A DNA stretch of 64,000 nt from JBKECF01 sp047974375. Lineage in GTDB: Bacteria; Bacillota; Clostridia; Lachnospirales; CAMZNU01. The stretch lies in NCBI GenBank assembly GCA_047974375.1, contig JBKECF010000014.1:1-64000 (forward strand). Direction: 5' to 3'. Of this stretch, positions 35,189 to 43,104 are shown piece after piece. The position numbers and the translations under genes are program-made. The notes beneath the pieces were generated by a model. The model was not told the origin of the DNA. It was given only the letters and a program-made list of their open reading frames with translations, and searched no databases. How positions within the stretch are numbered: position 1 is the stretch's first letter; each line of letters starts with the position of its first letter.

Positions 35189-36847
35189 ATGATTGATTCA
35201 GTAAAAATGGTAATATCTTTAATAGGTGGCTTAGCTCTATTTATATTTGGTATGGAAATAATGGCCGAGGGGCTACAAAAAATAGCTGGTGAAAAATTAC
35301 GTACCTTGTTAAGCAAGTTAACTGCCAATAAATTTTTAGCAATAGGTGTTGGTGCTGCCGTTACAGCGATTATACAAAGTAGTTCGGCAACAACGGTTAT
35401 GGTTGTAGGTTTTGTAAATGCAGGTATTATGACATTAACTCAATCCGTAGGAGTTATAATGGGTGCCAATATTGGTACTACAATAACAAGTTGGCTTATT
35501 TCTATTTCGGATTGGATGACATTTTTAAAGCCTACAACAATAGCTCCAATGGCAACAGCTGTAGGTGTTGTTATACGTCTGTCTACCAAAAGTAATAAAT
35601 TAAAACAATTTGGCGAAATACTTATAGGTTTTGGATTGTTATTTTTAGGTATAGAATCAATGTCAAATTCAATGGAACCATTACATGATAATCCATTGTT
35701 TACACAAATCATGACAGAATTCGGTTCAAATCCCGTGTTAGGTATATTAGCAGGTGCTGTTATAACTATGCTAGTACAAAGTAGTTCTGCTTCTATGGGT
35801 ATATTATTATCTATAGTTATAGCTGGAATAGTTCCTTGGAGTGCGGCGGTTTATATAATTTTAGGCCAAAATATTGGTACATGTATTACGGCTTTACTAT
35901 CAAGTATAGGAGCTACAAGAACGGCAAAAGCAGCTTCATATATTCATTTACTTTTTAACATAATTGGATCTTTAGTATTCGCAATTTTTGCCTTTATATT
36001 CTTTAAAATTAGGCCGGAAATAGCTTCATCATACATAAGTCAATTAGGTGTTAGTATATTCCATACAGCTTTTAATATTTCGGCTACAATAATGTTAATT
36101 CCTTTTTCTAACCAGCTAGTTTCATTAGCGATAAAAATGGCAGGAATTACTAAAGAAGATGCTGAAAGAGATGATGTAATTAAACTAGATGATAGACTTT
36201 TAGAAACTCCAGAAATAGCTATTGAAACAACTTTTTATGAAATTGAAAGATTAGGTAGTTTAGCTATAGATGCTTTAACAAAGGCAAGTAGAGGTATATT
36301 GGAAAAAGACATGGAGTCAGCACGTTCCGTTGCCTTAATTGAAGATGAAATAGATTTAATGGATGAATCTTTAGCAGATTTTTTAACTAAAATATTAAGA
36401 AAGCAGGAATTATCTCTATCAGGTAATAATAACGTAAGTAGATATTTTCATATAATAAACGATATGGAGCGTATTGGTGACCATAGTATGAATATTAGTG
36501 AAACAGCGTTGTATTTATCTGAGGCTAATGTTAGTTTTTCAAAAGGTGCATACAGCGAGCTAGCACAATTAACCGAAACAACATTAAATTGTTTAAATTC
36601 AGCTATTGTTAGCTTAAAAGAAAATAATTTACAAATGGCAGAGGATGCCTGTCGGCTAGAAGAAATTATTGACGATTTTACTTTAGATGTAAAAAATAAA
36701 CATATTGAACGTTTAGGAAAATCAGAATGTGATATTAAATCAGGAATAGCCTTTTTAGACTTAATATCAAACCTTGAAAGAATATCTGACCATGCAAGGA
36801 ATATTGCCGAGTCAATTAGTAGATTTACAGAAGAAGAAGTAAATTAA
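35189..36847 (+). CDS. Na/Pi cotransporter family protein with PhoU-like domain
   Basis: Phosphate transport-like membrane protein, 552 residues. The N-terminal ~310 residues have the duplicated Na/Pi-cotransporter motif, seen as IIQSSSATTVMVVGFV and LVQSSSASMGILLSIV (the two QSSS repeats). The last ~200 residues are helical and PhoU-like, with RYFHIINDMERIGDHSMNI and LISNLERISDHARNIAESI. This is the standard NptA/YjbB fusion. It could import or export phosphate; the PhoU part suggests regulation. GGGAGGAAAAA precedes the ATG. Its position after a PhoPR-like pair with its own promoter fits phosphate control, by inference. Confidence 0.92.
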   Translation: MIDSVKMVISLIGGLALFIFGMEIMAEGLQKIAGEKLRTLLSKLTANKFLAIGVGAAVTAIIQSSSATTVMVVGFVNAGIMTLTQSVGVIMGANIGTTITSWLISISDWMTFLKPTTIAPMATAVGVVIRLSTKSNKLKQFGEILIGFGLLFLGIESMSNSMEPLHDNPLFTQIMTEFGSNPVLGILAGAVITMLVQSSSASMGILLSIVIAGIVPWSAAVYIILGQNIGTCITALLSSIGATRTAKAASYIHLLFNIIGSLVFAIFAFIFFKIRPEIASSYISQLGVSIFHTAFNISATIMLIPFSNQLVSLAIKMAGITKEDAERDDVIKLDDRLLETPEIAIETTFYEIERLGSLAIDALTKASRGILEKDMESARSVALIEDEIDLMDESLADFLTKILRKQELSLSGNNNVSRYFHIINDMERIGDHSMNISETALYLSEANVSFSKGAYSELAQLTETTLNCLNSAIVSLKENNLQMAEDACRLEEIIDDFTLDVKNKHIERLGKSECDIKSGIAFLDLISNLERISDHARNIAESISRFTEEEVN

Positions 36848-36963
36848 AAGTTAAGATTATACAGAAACATTTATAAGTTGTTATACAAATCTTGATAATG
36901 TCTAAAAATCTATGTAAAAAAAGTCTACCATATAAACTCAATTAACTAATTTAAAAAATAGAT

Positions 36964-36992
36964 TTGACTTTTAAATAAAAAATGTATACAAT
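36964..36992 (+). promoter_or_regulatory. Promoter of the leuS T-box transcript
   Basis: TTGACT (36964-36969) and TACAAT (36987-36992) with exactly 17 bases between. Confidence 0.75.
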
Positions 36993-36998
36993 AGTGAA

Positions 36999-37228
36999 AT
37001 ATTAAATAGCTATGAACAGAAGTATTAAGCAAAGTTTATTTTTCAGAGAGTTGTTGTTTGGTGTAAAACAATAAATAACTTTGCCCAACTTAGCTGGGAG
37101 CTTTTTAGGTCATACCTAAACGTATATCTGCGTTAAAGTAAAAAGTGTAATATTTGTATTGTGGCAAATATTAAAGTAGGGTGGTACCGCGGAATTTTCG
37201 TCTCTAATTTTTATTAGGGATTTTTTTT
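36999..37228 (+). promoter_or_regulatory. T-box leader of leuS
   Basis: Transcription antitermination leader that senses uncharged tRNA-Leu. The conserved T-box AGGGTGGTACCGCG is at 37178-37191. The competing terminator is the stem at 37201-37208 with 37213-37220, followed by eight T. In Stem I the paired arms GCAAAGTT and AACTTTGC (37029-37036 and 37077-37084) flank an AGAGAG segment and a GGTGTAA apical-type loop. A Leu triplet CTT is at 37079-37081, but I could not place the specifier with certainty. The ATG of leuS is 30 bases downstream of the terminator. Confidence 0.9.
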
Positions 37229-37257
37229 ATTATACTTTATTTAATTATGGAGGAATC

Positions 37258-39657
37258 ATGAATTACGAATTTTATAAAATTGAAAAAAAGTGGAGAAAAA
37301 AATGGGGAGACAATAATATTAACCCACAGGATGATAAAAAAGAAAAATATTTTTGTTTGGATATGTTTCCTTATCCATCAGCCAGTGGTGTTCATGTAGG
37401 TCACTGGAGAGGATACGTACTTAGTGATGTAATATCTAGATATAAAATTTTACAAGGATATGAGGTTTTGCATCCAATGGGATGGGATGCTTTCGGATTG
37501 CCAGCAGAAAATTATGCAATAAAAATGGGTACACACCCTGCTAAAAGTACGGAAGAAAGTATTAAAAACTTTCGCCGTCAATTAAAAGAAATAAGCGCTG
37601 TATATGATTGGGATAAAGAAATAAACACGACAGACCCCGATTATTATAAATGGACACAATGGATTTTTGTACAAATGTATAAAAAAGGTTTAGCTTATGA
37701 AAAAGAAATGCCTTTAAACTGGTGTAACTCATGTAAATGTGTGCTAGCTAACGAAGAAGCAACCAACGGAGAGTGTGATAGATGCGGAAGTACTGTTACA
37801 AAGAAAAATCTAAGACAATGGATGCTTAAAATAACCGAATACGCTGAAAGATTATTAAATGATTTAGATGCTTTAGAATGGCCTGGAAAAGTTAAAAAAA
37901 TGCAAAAAGAGTGGATTGGCCGTAGCTATGGTGCAGAAGTTGATTTTAGTGTAGACGGAATAAAGGAAAAAATAAAAGTATACACTACACGACCCGATAC
38001 TCTATATGGAGCAACCTTTATGGTAGTATCACCAGAGCATCCCTTAATAGAAAGCTTAACAACTAATGGGCAAAGGGATGTTGTAAAGGAATATTGTTTT
38101 AAGGCAAGTACAAAATCTAGTGTAGATAGAATGTCAGATAAAGAAAAAACAGGTGTTTTTACAGGTAGTTATGGAATCAACCCATTTACAAATAAAAAAA
38201 TTCCTATTTGGGTGTCGGATTATGTATTAGTAGACTATGGTACAGGGGCTATTATGTGTGTGCCTGCCCATGATGATAGGGATTTTGAATTTGCAAAAAA
38301 ATTCGATTTAGAAATAGTACAAGTAATAGAAAATGCAGAAGCAAAGGGTGCTGAATTAACAGAAGCTTATATTGGTGATGGAGTTCTCATTAATTCTGAT
38401 GAATTAAATGGCTTAAATGTAAAAGAAGCAAAAGAAAAAGCTATAAAAATAATTGAAGCTAAAAAAATAGGGATAAAAACAACAAACTATAAATTACGTG
38501 ATTGGGTTTTTTCTAGACAAAGATACTGGGGAGAGCCAATTCCAATTGTGCATTGCGAAAAGTGTGGAATAGTAACAGTTCCAGAGGAAGACTTACCGGT
38601 ATTACTACCTGAGATAGAATCATACGAGCCTACAAATACAGGGGAATCACCACTAGCAAATATAGAAGAATGGGTAAATACCACTTGTCCTTGTTGTAAA
38701 GGTCCAGCTAAAAGAGAAACTAACACAATGCCACAATGGGCAGGCTCATCTTGGTATTTTTTAAGATATGCTGATGTAAATAATAGTAAGGTTTTAGCTG
38801 ATCCAGAAGCGCTTAAAAAATGGTTGCCTGTAGATATGTATGTAGGTGGAGTTGAACACGCTGTTTTACACTTGCTTTATGCAAGATTTTATACAAAATT
38901 TTTATATGATATAGGTGTAGTTGATTTTGAAGAACCTTTTAAAAAACTATTTAATCAAGGGATGATTAATAAGGATGGTTCAAAAATGAGTAAGTCCAAA
39001 GGAAATGTTGTATCACCTGATGAATTAGTTGAAAATTACGGATGTGATTCTTTACGCATGTATGAATTATTTGTAGGTCCTCCAGAGCTAGATGCTGATT
39101 GGGATGATAGCGGTATAGACGGTGTATATAGATTTTTAAACAGATTATGGAAATTAATTTCTAAAAATGAATTTATTGAGCCAAATAAAAAACTTGAGCA
39201 AGTACGTCATAAAATGATTTACGATATTACAACTAGACTAGAAAATTTATCATTAAACACAGTTGTTAGTGGATTTATGGAATATACAAATAAATTTAAT
39301 GATTTAGTTAAAGAATATGGTTCTATAGATTTAGAAACTGCAAAAACAATACTTGTATTGCTATCTCCATTTGCCCCCCACATAGCAGAAGAGTTGTGGG
39401 AAATTTTAGGCAATAATAAAACCATATTTGCAGAAAACTGGCCTGTATGTGATGAAGAAAAAATGAAAGAAGATACCGTAACTATCGCTATACAAGAAAA
39501 CGGTAAAACAAGAGGTAGTATTGAATTAGATGCGAATATAACTAAAGAAGATGCATTGCAAGCAGCTAAAGATTTTCTAAAGGACAAAATAGAAGGTAAA
39601 ACTATTGTAAAAGAAATATATGTTCCTGGAAAAATTGCTAATATAGTTGCTAAGTAG
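37258..39657 (+). CDS. leuS: Leucyl-tRNA synthetase
   Basis: Class I synthetase charging tRNA-Leu, 799 residues, normal length. The HIGH-type motif is HVGH at residues 46-49 (YPSASGVHVGHWRGY) and KMSKS is at 576-580 in GSKMSKSKGN. The CP1 editing domain is present (VYTTRPDTLYGATFMVV), along with a zinc-binding CxxC pair (WCNSCKC and CDRCGS). The anticodon-binding and C-terminal domains follow and end GKIANIVAK. The site TGGAGGAATC precedes the ATG. It is controlled by the upstream T-box. Confidence 0.98.
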   Translation: MNYEFYKIEKKWRKKWGDNNINPQDDKKEKYFCLDMFPYPSASGVHVGHWRGYVLSDVISRYKILQGYEVLHPMGWDAFGLPAENYAIKMGTHPAKSTEESIKNFRRQLKEISAVYDWDKEINTTDPDYYKWTQWIFVQMYKKGLAYEKEMPLNWCNSCKCVLANEEATNGECDRCGSTVTKKNLRQWMLKITEYAERLLNDLDALEWPGKVKKMQKEWIGRSYGAEVDFSVDGIKEKIKVYTTRPDTLYGATFMVVSPEHPLIESLTTNGQRDVVKEYCFKASTKSSVDRMSDKEKTGVFTGSYGINPFTNKKIPIWVSDYVLVDYGTGAIMCVPAHDDRDFEFAKKFDLEIVQVIENAEAKGAELTEAYIGDGVLINSDELNGLNVKEAKEKAIKIIEAKKIGIKTTNYKLRDWVFSRQRYWGEPIPIVHCEKCGIVTVPEEDLPVLLPEIESYEPTNTGESPLANIEEWVNTTCPCCKGPAKRETNTMPQWAGSSWYFLRYADVNNSKVLADPEALKKWLPVDMYVGGVEHAVLHLLYARFYTKFLYDIGVVDFEEPFKKLFNQGMINKDGSKMSKSKGNVVSPDELVENYGCDSLRMYELFVGPPELDADWDDSGIDGVYRFLNRLWKLISKNEFIEPNKKLEQVRHKMIYDITTRLENLSLNTVVSGFMEYTNKFNDLVKEYGSIDLETAKTILVLLSPFAPHIAEELWEILGNNKTIFAENWPVCDEEKMKEDTVTIAIQENGKTRGSIELDANITKEDALQAAKDFLKDKIEGKTIVKEIYVPGKIANIVAK

Positions 39658-39670
39658 TTAAGGAGATTAA

Positions 39671-39973
39671 ATGTCATATTTATTACCTGTATCTATGGAA
39701 TACTTTATATTTTGGACAACAATTTTTTTGGTATTTCAGTGGTTAAAGTATTTAAGTTTTATTTTATTTAAAGAGAAAAGCAATATAGTGATTAGTCTAA
39801 ATGGAAAAATAACTACTGTTAAAATGTCGGGAGGCATAAAGCTAATAATTGCATTTGCATCCTTAATAATATTTTTTATACCATTTATTAACATTTTCTA
39901 TGGATTTTTTTGCCTTTCAATAATTGCAAAACACTATTTGGATAATATAAATAAAATATTAAAACTCAAATAA
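39671..39973 (+). CDS. Small membrane protein of unknown function
   Basis: Unrecognised protein of 100 residues with two or three membrane segments (about 8-32 and 55-85) and a short Lys-rich tail (NINKILKLK). Between them is a small polar stretch, KEKSNIVISLNGKITTVKMS. It follows leuS by 13 bases with AAGGAGATTAA before the ATG, so it is a real and probably leuS-cotranscribed gene. No function is proposed. Confidence 0.65.
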   Translation: MSYLLPVSMEYFIFWTTIFLVFQWLKYLSFILFKEKSNIVISLNGKITTVKMSGGIKLIIAFASLIIFFIPFINIFYGFFCLSIIAKHYLDNINKILKLK

Positions 39974-40026
39974 AAAAGGGCTGTCTTGAAATAGAAATTA
40001 ATCTATTAAAGGCAGCCTCCTTTTTT
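39974..40026. terminator. Bidirectional intrinsic terminator
   Basis: Stem built on GGCTG/CAGCC (39979-39983 with 40013-40017) and an inner ATAG/CTAT, with A and T runs at the ends. The left arm GCTGTCTTGAAATAGA is nearly the same as in the terminator at 19334-19386. Confidence 0.75.
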
Positions 40027-40543
40027 ACTTATAAAATTTACAAACTGCTTTACAAAGGCAATTTTTGCAATGATTAAAATTCGGTTCACATTTGCCGGAG
40101 CCTGTTACTAACATTCTATTCATTTGAGAAATAATTCTTTTTAATTTAAATCTTAAGTACCATGTATTTTTAACAATGTACATACAATCACTATATATTA
40201 ATTTTCCAAACTTCGGCTTTTTAAATAAATCCTCAGTAATTAAAAAATAAGTCACCAATTGCATTAGATCGTTACTTTTAGGTTTTTTATCTTTTAAAGA
40301 ACTCCCACTTTTTAGCTCCACAACTACGTAATTATTACATTGGAAATGTTTTAAAATTAAGTCCGGTTTACCTTGGAGCAAATATTTTTTGGACTTCAAT
40401 AATTTATTACATATTTGGCAATTGTCTGTATTACTATCACTATAAAAAATTTTATATCCCATAATGTTGGCCTTGATTTTTTTTGTTTTATAGATAGTAG
40501 GAAGAAAAAACCTCAAAATTGGAATTAAATAAAATAAAACCAT
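40025..40543 (-). CDS. Cas4-like PD-(D/E)XK nuclease, C-terminal part
   Basis: Second half of a Cas4/RecB-like nuclease, 172 residues. A membrane segment opens it (MVLFYLIPILRFFLP). The nuclease core shows LQGKPDLILK and VVVELKSGSS, the D and E-x-K of the fold, and LMQLVTYFLI, the QxxxY region. The C-terminal cysteines in CEPNFNHCKNCLCKAVCKF resemble the iron-sulfur cluster of Cas4/AddB-type nucleases. The other part of the domain, with a possible fourth Cys, is in the upstream frame (40525-40785), out of frame by one base, so this may be a broken gene. Alternatively GGTGAT before the ATG could allow separate translation. There is no CRISPR array or cas gene nearby. Confidence 0.6.
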   Translation of the reverse strand: MVLFYLIPILRFFLPTIYKTKKIKANIMGYKIFYSDSNTDNCQICNKLLKSKKYLLQGKPDLILKHFQCNNYVVVELKSGSSLKDKKPKSNDLMQLVTYFLITEDLFKKPKFGKLIYSDCMYIVKNTWYLRFKLKRIISQMNRMLVTGSGKCEPNFNHCKNCLCKAVCKFYK

Positions 40544-40785
40544 AGTATCACCACTATTATACTAATTAAAATTATTATTGGTACAATACTTCTTTTATCT
40601 TTATATTTTTTGTGAAATTTACTACCATGAATAAAGTTCTTTTTAATTTCGCTATTTTTATAATATGGATATTTTTTTTTTGCAATTTCAACTATTTTTT
40701 TTCTGCCATATTTTTTTTCATAGTACCACTGATAGTTGCAATAAACATAACGGTTTACTTCGCTAGCAGAAATATATTTACTCAT
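40525..40785 (-). CDS. Cas4-like nuclease, N-terminal part
   Basis: First half of the same nuclease, 86 residues. The N terminus YISASEVNRYVYCNYQWYYE is the usual opening of Cas4-like proteins with the first cluster Cys (Cys17). A Lys-rich linker leads to a membrane helix (IVPIIILISIIVVILWFYF) at the end. It overlaps the C-terminal part by 19 bases in another frame; one extra T in the TTTTATTTTATTT run would join them into about 260 residues. It overlaps the yhaM stop by 8 bases, so it is coupled to that gene. Confidence 0.6.
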   Translation of the reverse strand: MSKYISASEVNRYVYCNYQWYYEKKYGRKKIVEIAKKKYPYYKNSEIKKNFIHGSKFHKKYKDKRSIVPIIILISIIVVILWFYFI

Positions 40786-41725
40786 TTTCTATGGACCTTC
40801 TTATATTTGTACCTAAAACTCTATCGTATCCTACCCATTTTGCATTGGTGCTATCATTTTCAATTGCAGTTAGGTACATTTTAGACTTAGCATCAATATT
40901 ATCTGCCATATGAAGTAAATAAGCTTCTAAGGTAGCTGGTTTTTTAGGTGAGCCATATTCTAATTCGCCATGGTGAGCTACTAGACAGTGTTTTATTAAA
41001 TTTTTATATTCCTTAGGAAAAGACTCAATTTTTTTTGATTCATAAGTTACTAATTCTATACCTATTATTAAGTGACCCAATAATTGACCTATATCAGTAT
41101 AATCATTTTCTGGGAAAGAAGAAAGCTCATATACTTTTCCAACGTCATGAAGCATTGCACTGGCTATTAACACATCTCTATTAACAGATGAATATTGATT
41201 AGCTAAAAAGTTACATATTTCCACAATGCCGAGGGTGTGTTCTAAAAGCCCACCTAAATAATTATGGTGCATAGACTTAGCAGCAGAATGTGTTTTAATG
41301 GCTTGAGAAATTACAGAATCATGAACAAAAATATTTAACAACATTTCTTTAACTTTATCATTAGAGATTGTATCAATATATGAAATGAATTTATTGTACA
41401 TTTCATCAATATTCTCCTTTGTTGCTGGAATTAAATCTGTTGGATCGTATTCACCGTCTTCACTTTTACGAATTTTTACAACTTTTATTTGTATATCGTT
41501 TTGATAGGACAAGGAAGTACCATCTATTTTAATTACATCATTTTTTTCAAAACTTTGGATATCTTTTGTTAAATCCCAAACTTTAGCATCAATTGTTCCT
41601 GTTTTATCTTGCAATTTAAGAGAAAAATAAGTTTTACCATTTCTTGATTTTAGGCTCTGCTTATCTTTACACATAAAGTGATCTGTGACTCTTTCATCTG
41701 CTTTTATTTCATTTATATATCTCAT
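40778..41725 (-). CDS. yhaM: HD-domain 3'-5' exoribonuclease, YhaM-like
   Basis: YhaM-type nuclease, 315 residues. The N-terminal OB-fold (about 15-85) contains TYFSLKLQDKTGTIDAKVWD. The HD domain shows HTLGIVEICNF, then SAMLHDVGKVYELSS with the HD pair, and LVAHHGELEYGSPKKPAT, the conserved metal-binding and family signature. It trims RNA 3' ends in B. subtilis. TTTGGAGGAAAA precedes the ATG. It lies 18 bases after the aminotransferase gene and overlaps the Cas4-like gene, so the three or four genes form an operon. Confidence 0.9.
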   Translation of the reverse strand: MRYINEIKADERVTDHFMCKDKQSLKSRNGKTYFSLKLQDKTGTIDAKVWDLTKDIQSFEKNDVIKIDGTSLSYQNDIQIKVVKIRKSEDGEYDPTDLIPATKENIDEMYNKFISYIDTISNDKVKEMLLNIFVHDSVISQAIKTHSAAKSMHHNYLGGLLEHTLGIVEICNFLANQYSSVNRDVLIASAMLHDVGKVYELSSFPENDYTDIGQLLGHLIIGIELVTYESKKIESFPKEYKNLIKHCLVAHHGELEYGSPKKPATLEAYLLHMADNIDAKSKMYLTAIENDSTNAKWVGYDRVLGTNIRRSIENE

Positions 41726-41743
41726 TTTTCCTCCAAAATTTGG

Positions 41744-42931
41744 TTATTTACAGTTTTGAATAAATTCATTTATTCTAGTTACTCCAGCTTTTATATCCTC
41801 CATAGAAATAGCGTAGGAGAGCCTTATTGCATTCGGTGCTCCAAAGTCTTTACAAGGAATAACAGCAACATTATACTCATTTAATAATATATCTGCCACT
41901 GTGGCAGCGTCAGTAATTTTATTATTTTTATGAGTTTTATTATTTAACTCCTTGGTATCAATCAGTAAGTAAAATGCTCCTTTAGGTTCATTACAATCTA
42001 AAAATGGTAGTTTTTTAATTTCTTTAAATAAATATTTACGTCTTCTATCAAATTCTTTTACCATATCTTTTATTTCTATAAGCTCATTTGTAAGTCCACC
42101 AAGTGCAGCGTATTGGCTTATACTAGATGGATTTGATGACATATGACTTTGTATTGCAGATATAGCTTTAGAAATTTCTAATGGTGCAGCTGTGTATCCT
42201 AATCGCCAACCAGTCATTGCATAAGCTTTACTAAAGCCGTTTACAATAATAGTTCTTTGGTACATATCTTCTAGTTGTGCAATACTAATGTGCTTTTCAT
42301 TATCATAAATTAAATATTCATATATTTCGTCAGATATAATAAATATATTTTTTTCCTTGGCGAAATTTGCAATTTCTTCTAATTCCTGTTTTGCGTAAAC
42401 AATTCCAGTGGGATTCGATGGTGAGTTTAAAATTAGAACTTTACATTTTGGTGAGTAGTATTTATTTAAAAGCTCTTTATTAACTTTGTATTGATTTTTT
42501 TTATCTGTTTCAATAATAATTGGTATTCCATCATTTAATTTTACCATTTCTACATAACTTAGCCAGTAAGGTGCTACTATTAGCACCTCGTCGCCAGCAT
42601 TAATCAACACAGCTAGTGCATTAATTAATGCATGTTTACCACCATTAGACACAACTATTTCATCCTTAGTATAACTCAACGAATTGTCTTTTTTTAATTT
42701 ATTGGCTATTTCTTGTTTTAATTCATCAATACCAGAACTTTTTGTATATTTCGTAAAATTAGAGTGTATTGCATTAATTGCACTTTCTTTAATTTTGTCT
42801 GGTGTGTTAAAATCTGGTTCGCCAGCTGTAAATGCAACTACATCTATTCCTTTTGATTTCAATTCTTTTGCTCTGGCTGTAATAGCTAAAGTTGTTGAAG
42901 GTTTCACATTCATTGCTTTGTGAGATAACAT
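41744..42931 (-). CDS. Pyridoxal phosphate-dependent aminotransferase (AspB-like)
   Basis: Class I/II aminotransferase of 395 residues, most like Bacillus-type aspartate aminotransferase. The PLP-binding Lys235 is in NGFSKAYAMTGWRLGY, the Asn/Pro motif NSPSNPTGIVY is at about 169-179, and the Asp/Tyr pair is in ISDEIYEYLIYD. The N-terminal TLAITARAKELKSKGIDVVA and the C-terminal AIRLSYAISMEDI are typical of the subgroup. The substrate may be aspartate or another amino acid. CAAGGAGGATTT precedes the ATG. It is the first gene of its operon and has a good promoter at 42965-42993. Confidence 0.9.
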   Translation of the reverse strand: MLSHKAMNVKPSTTLAITARAKELKSKGIDVVAFTAGEPDFNTPDKIKESAINAIHSNFTKYTKSSGIDELKQEIANKLKKDNSLSYTKDEIVVSNGGKHALINALAVLINAGDEVLIVAPYWLSYVEMVKLNDGIPIIIETDKKNQYKVNKELLNKYYSPKCKVLILNSPSNPTGIVYAKQELEEIANFAKEKNIFIISDEIYEYLIYDNEKHISIAQLEDMYQRTIIVNGFSKAYAMTGWRLGYTAAPLEISKAISAIQSHMSSNPSSISQYAALGGLTNELIEIKDMVKEFDRRRKYLFKEIKKLPFLDCNEPKGAFYLLIDTKELNNKTHKNNKITDAATVADILLNEYNVAVIPCKDFGAPNAIRLSYAISMEDIKAGVTRINEFIQNCK

Positions 42932-42964
42932 AAATCCTCCTTGGATGTAAATATTTTTTTAGTT

Positions 42965-42993
42965 ATTATAGAATATTTGTGCAAGGTTGGCAA
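42965..42993 (-). promoter_or_regulatory. Promoter of the aminotransferase operon
   Basis: On the minus strand TTGCCA (42993-42988) and TATAAT (42970-42965) with exactly 17 bases between. Confidence 0.7.
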
Positions 42994-43003
42994 ATATTGG
43001 TTG

Positions 43004-43069
43004 CAAAAAACAAAAAAAAACAAAAAAAATTATATAAAAACTTGAAAACTATTTCATATGTAGTATTAT
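43004..43069 (+). promoter_or_regulatory. fhs promoter with A-tract upstream element
   Basis: TTGAAA (43042-43047) and TATTAT (43064-43069) with a 16-base spacer. Upstream, runs of A separated by single C (43004-43030) look like an UP element. Confidence 0.55.
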
Positions 43070-43104
43070 ATAAGAACGTAGTAGTTAATTTTAGGAGGTA
43101 TTTT

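Noticed and set aside
40025..40785. Evidence of a CRISPR-Cas system
   Set aside because: Only a Cas4-like fold is present. No regularly spaced repeats or other cas genes are in the window.
43004..43035. A-rich tract as an origin or AT-repeat element
   Set aside because: It lies just upstream of a plausible promoter for fhs and is better explained as an UP element. No DnaA-box cluster was seen.
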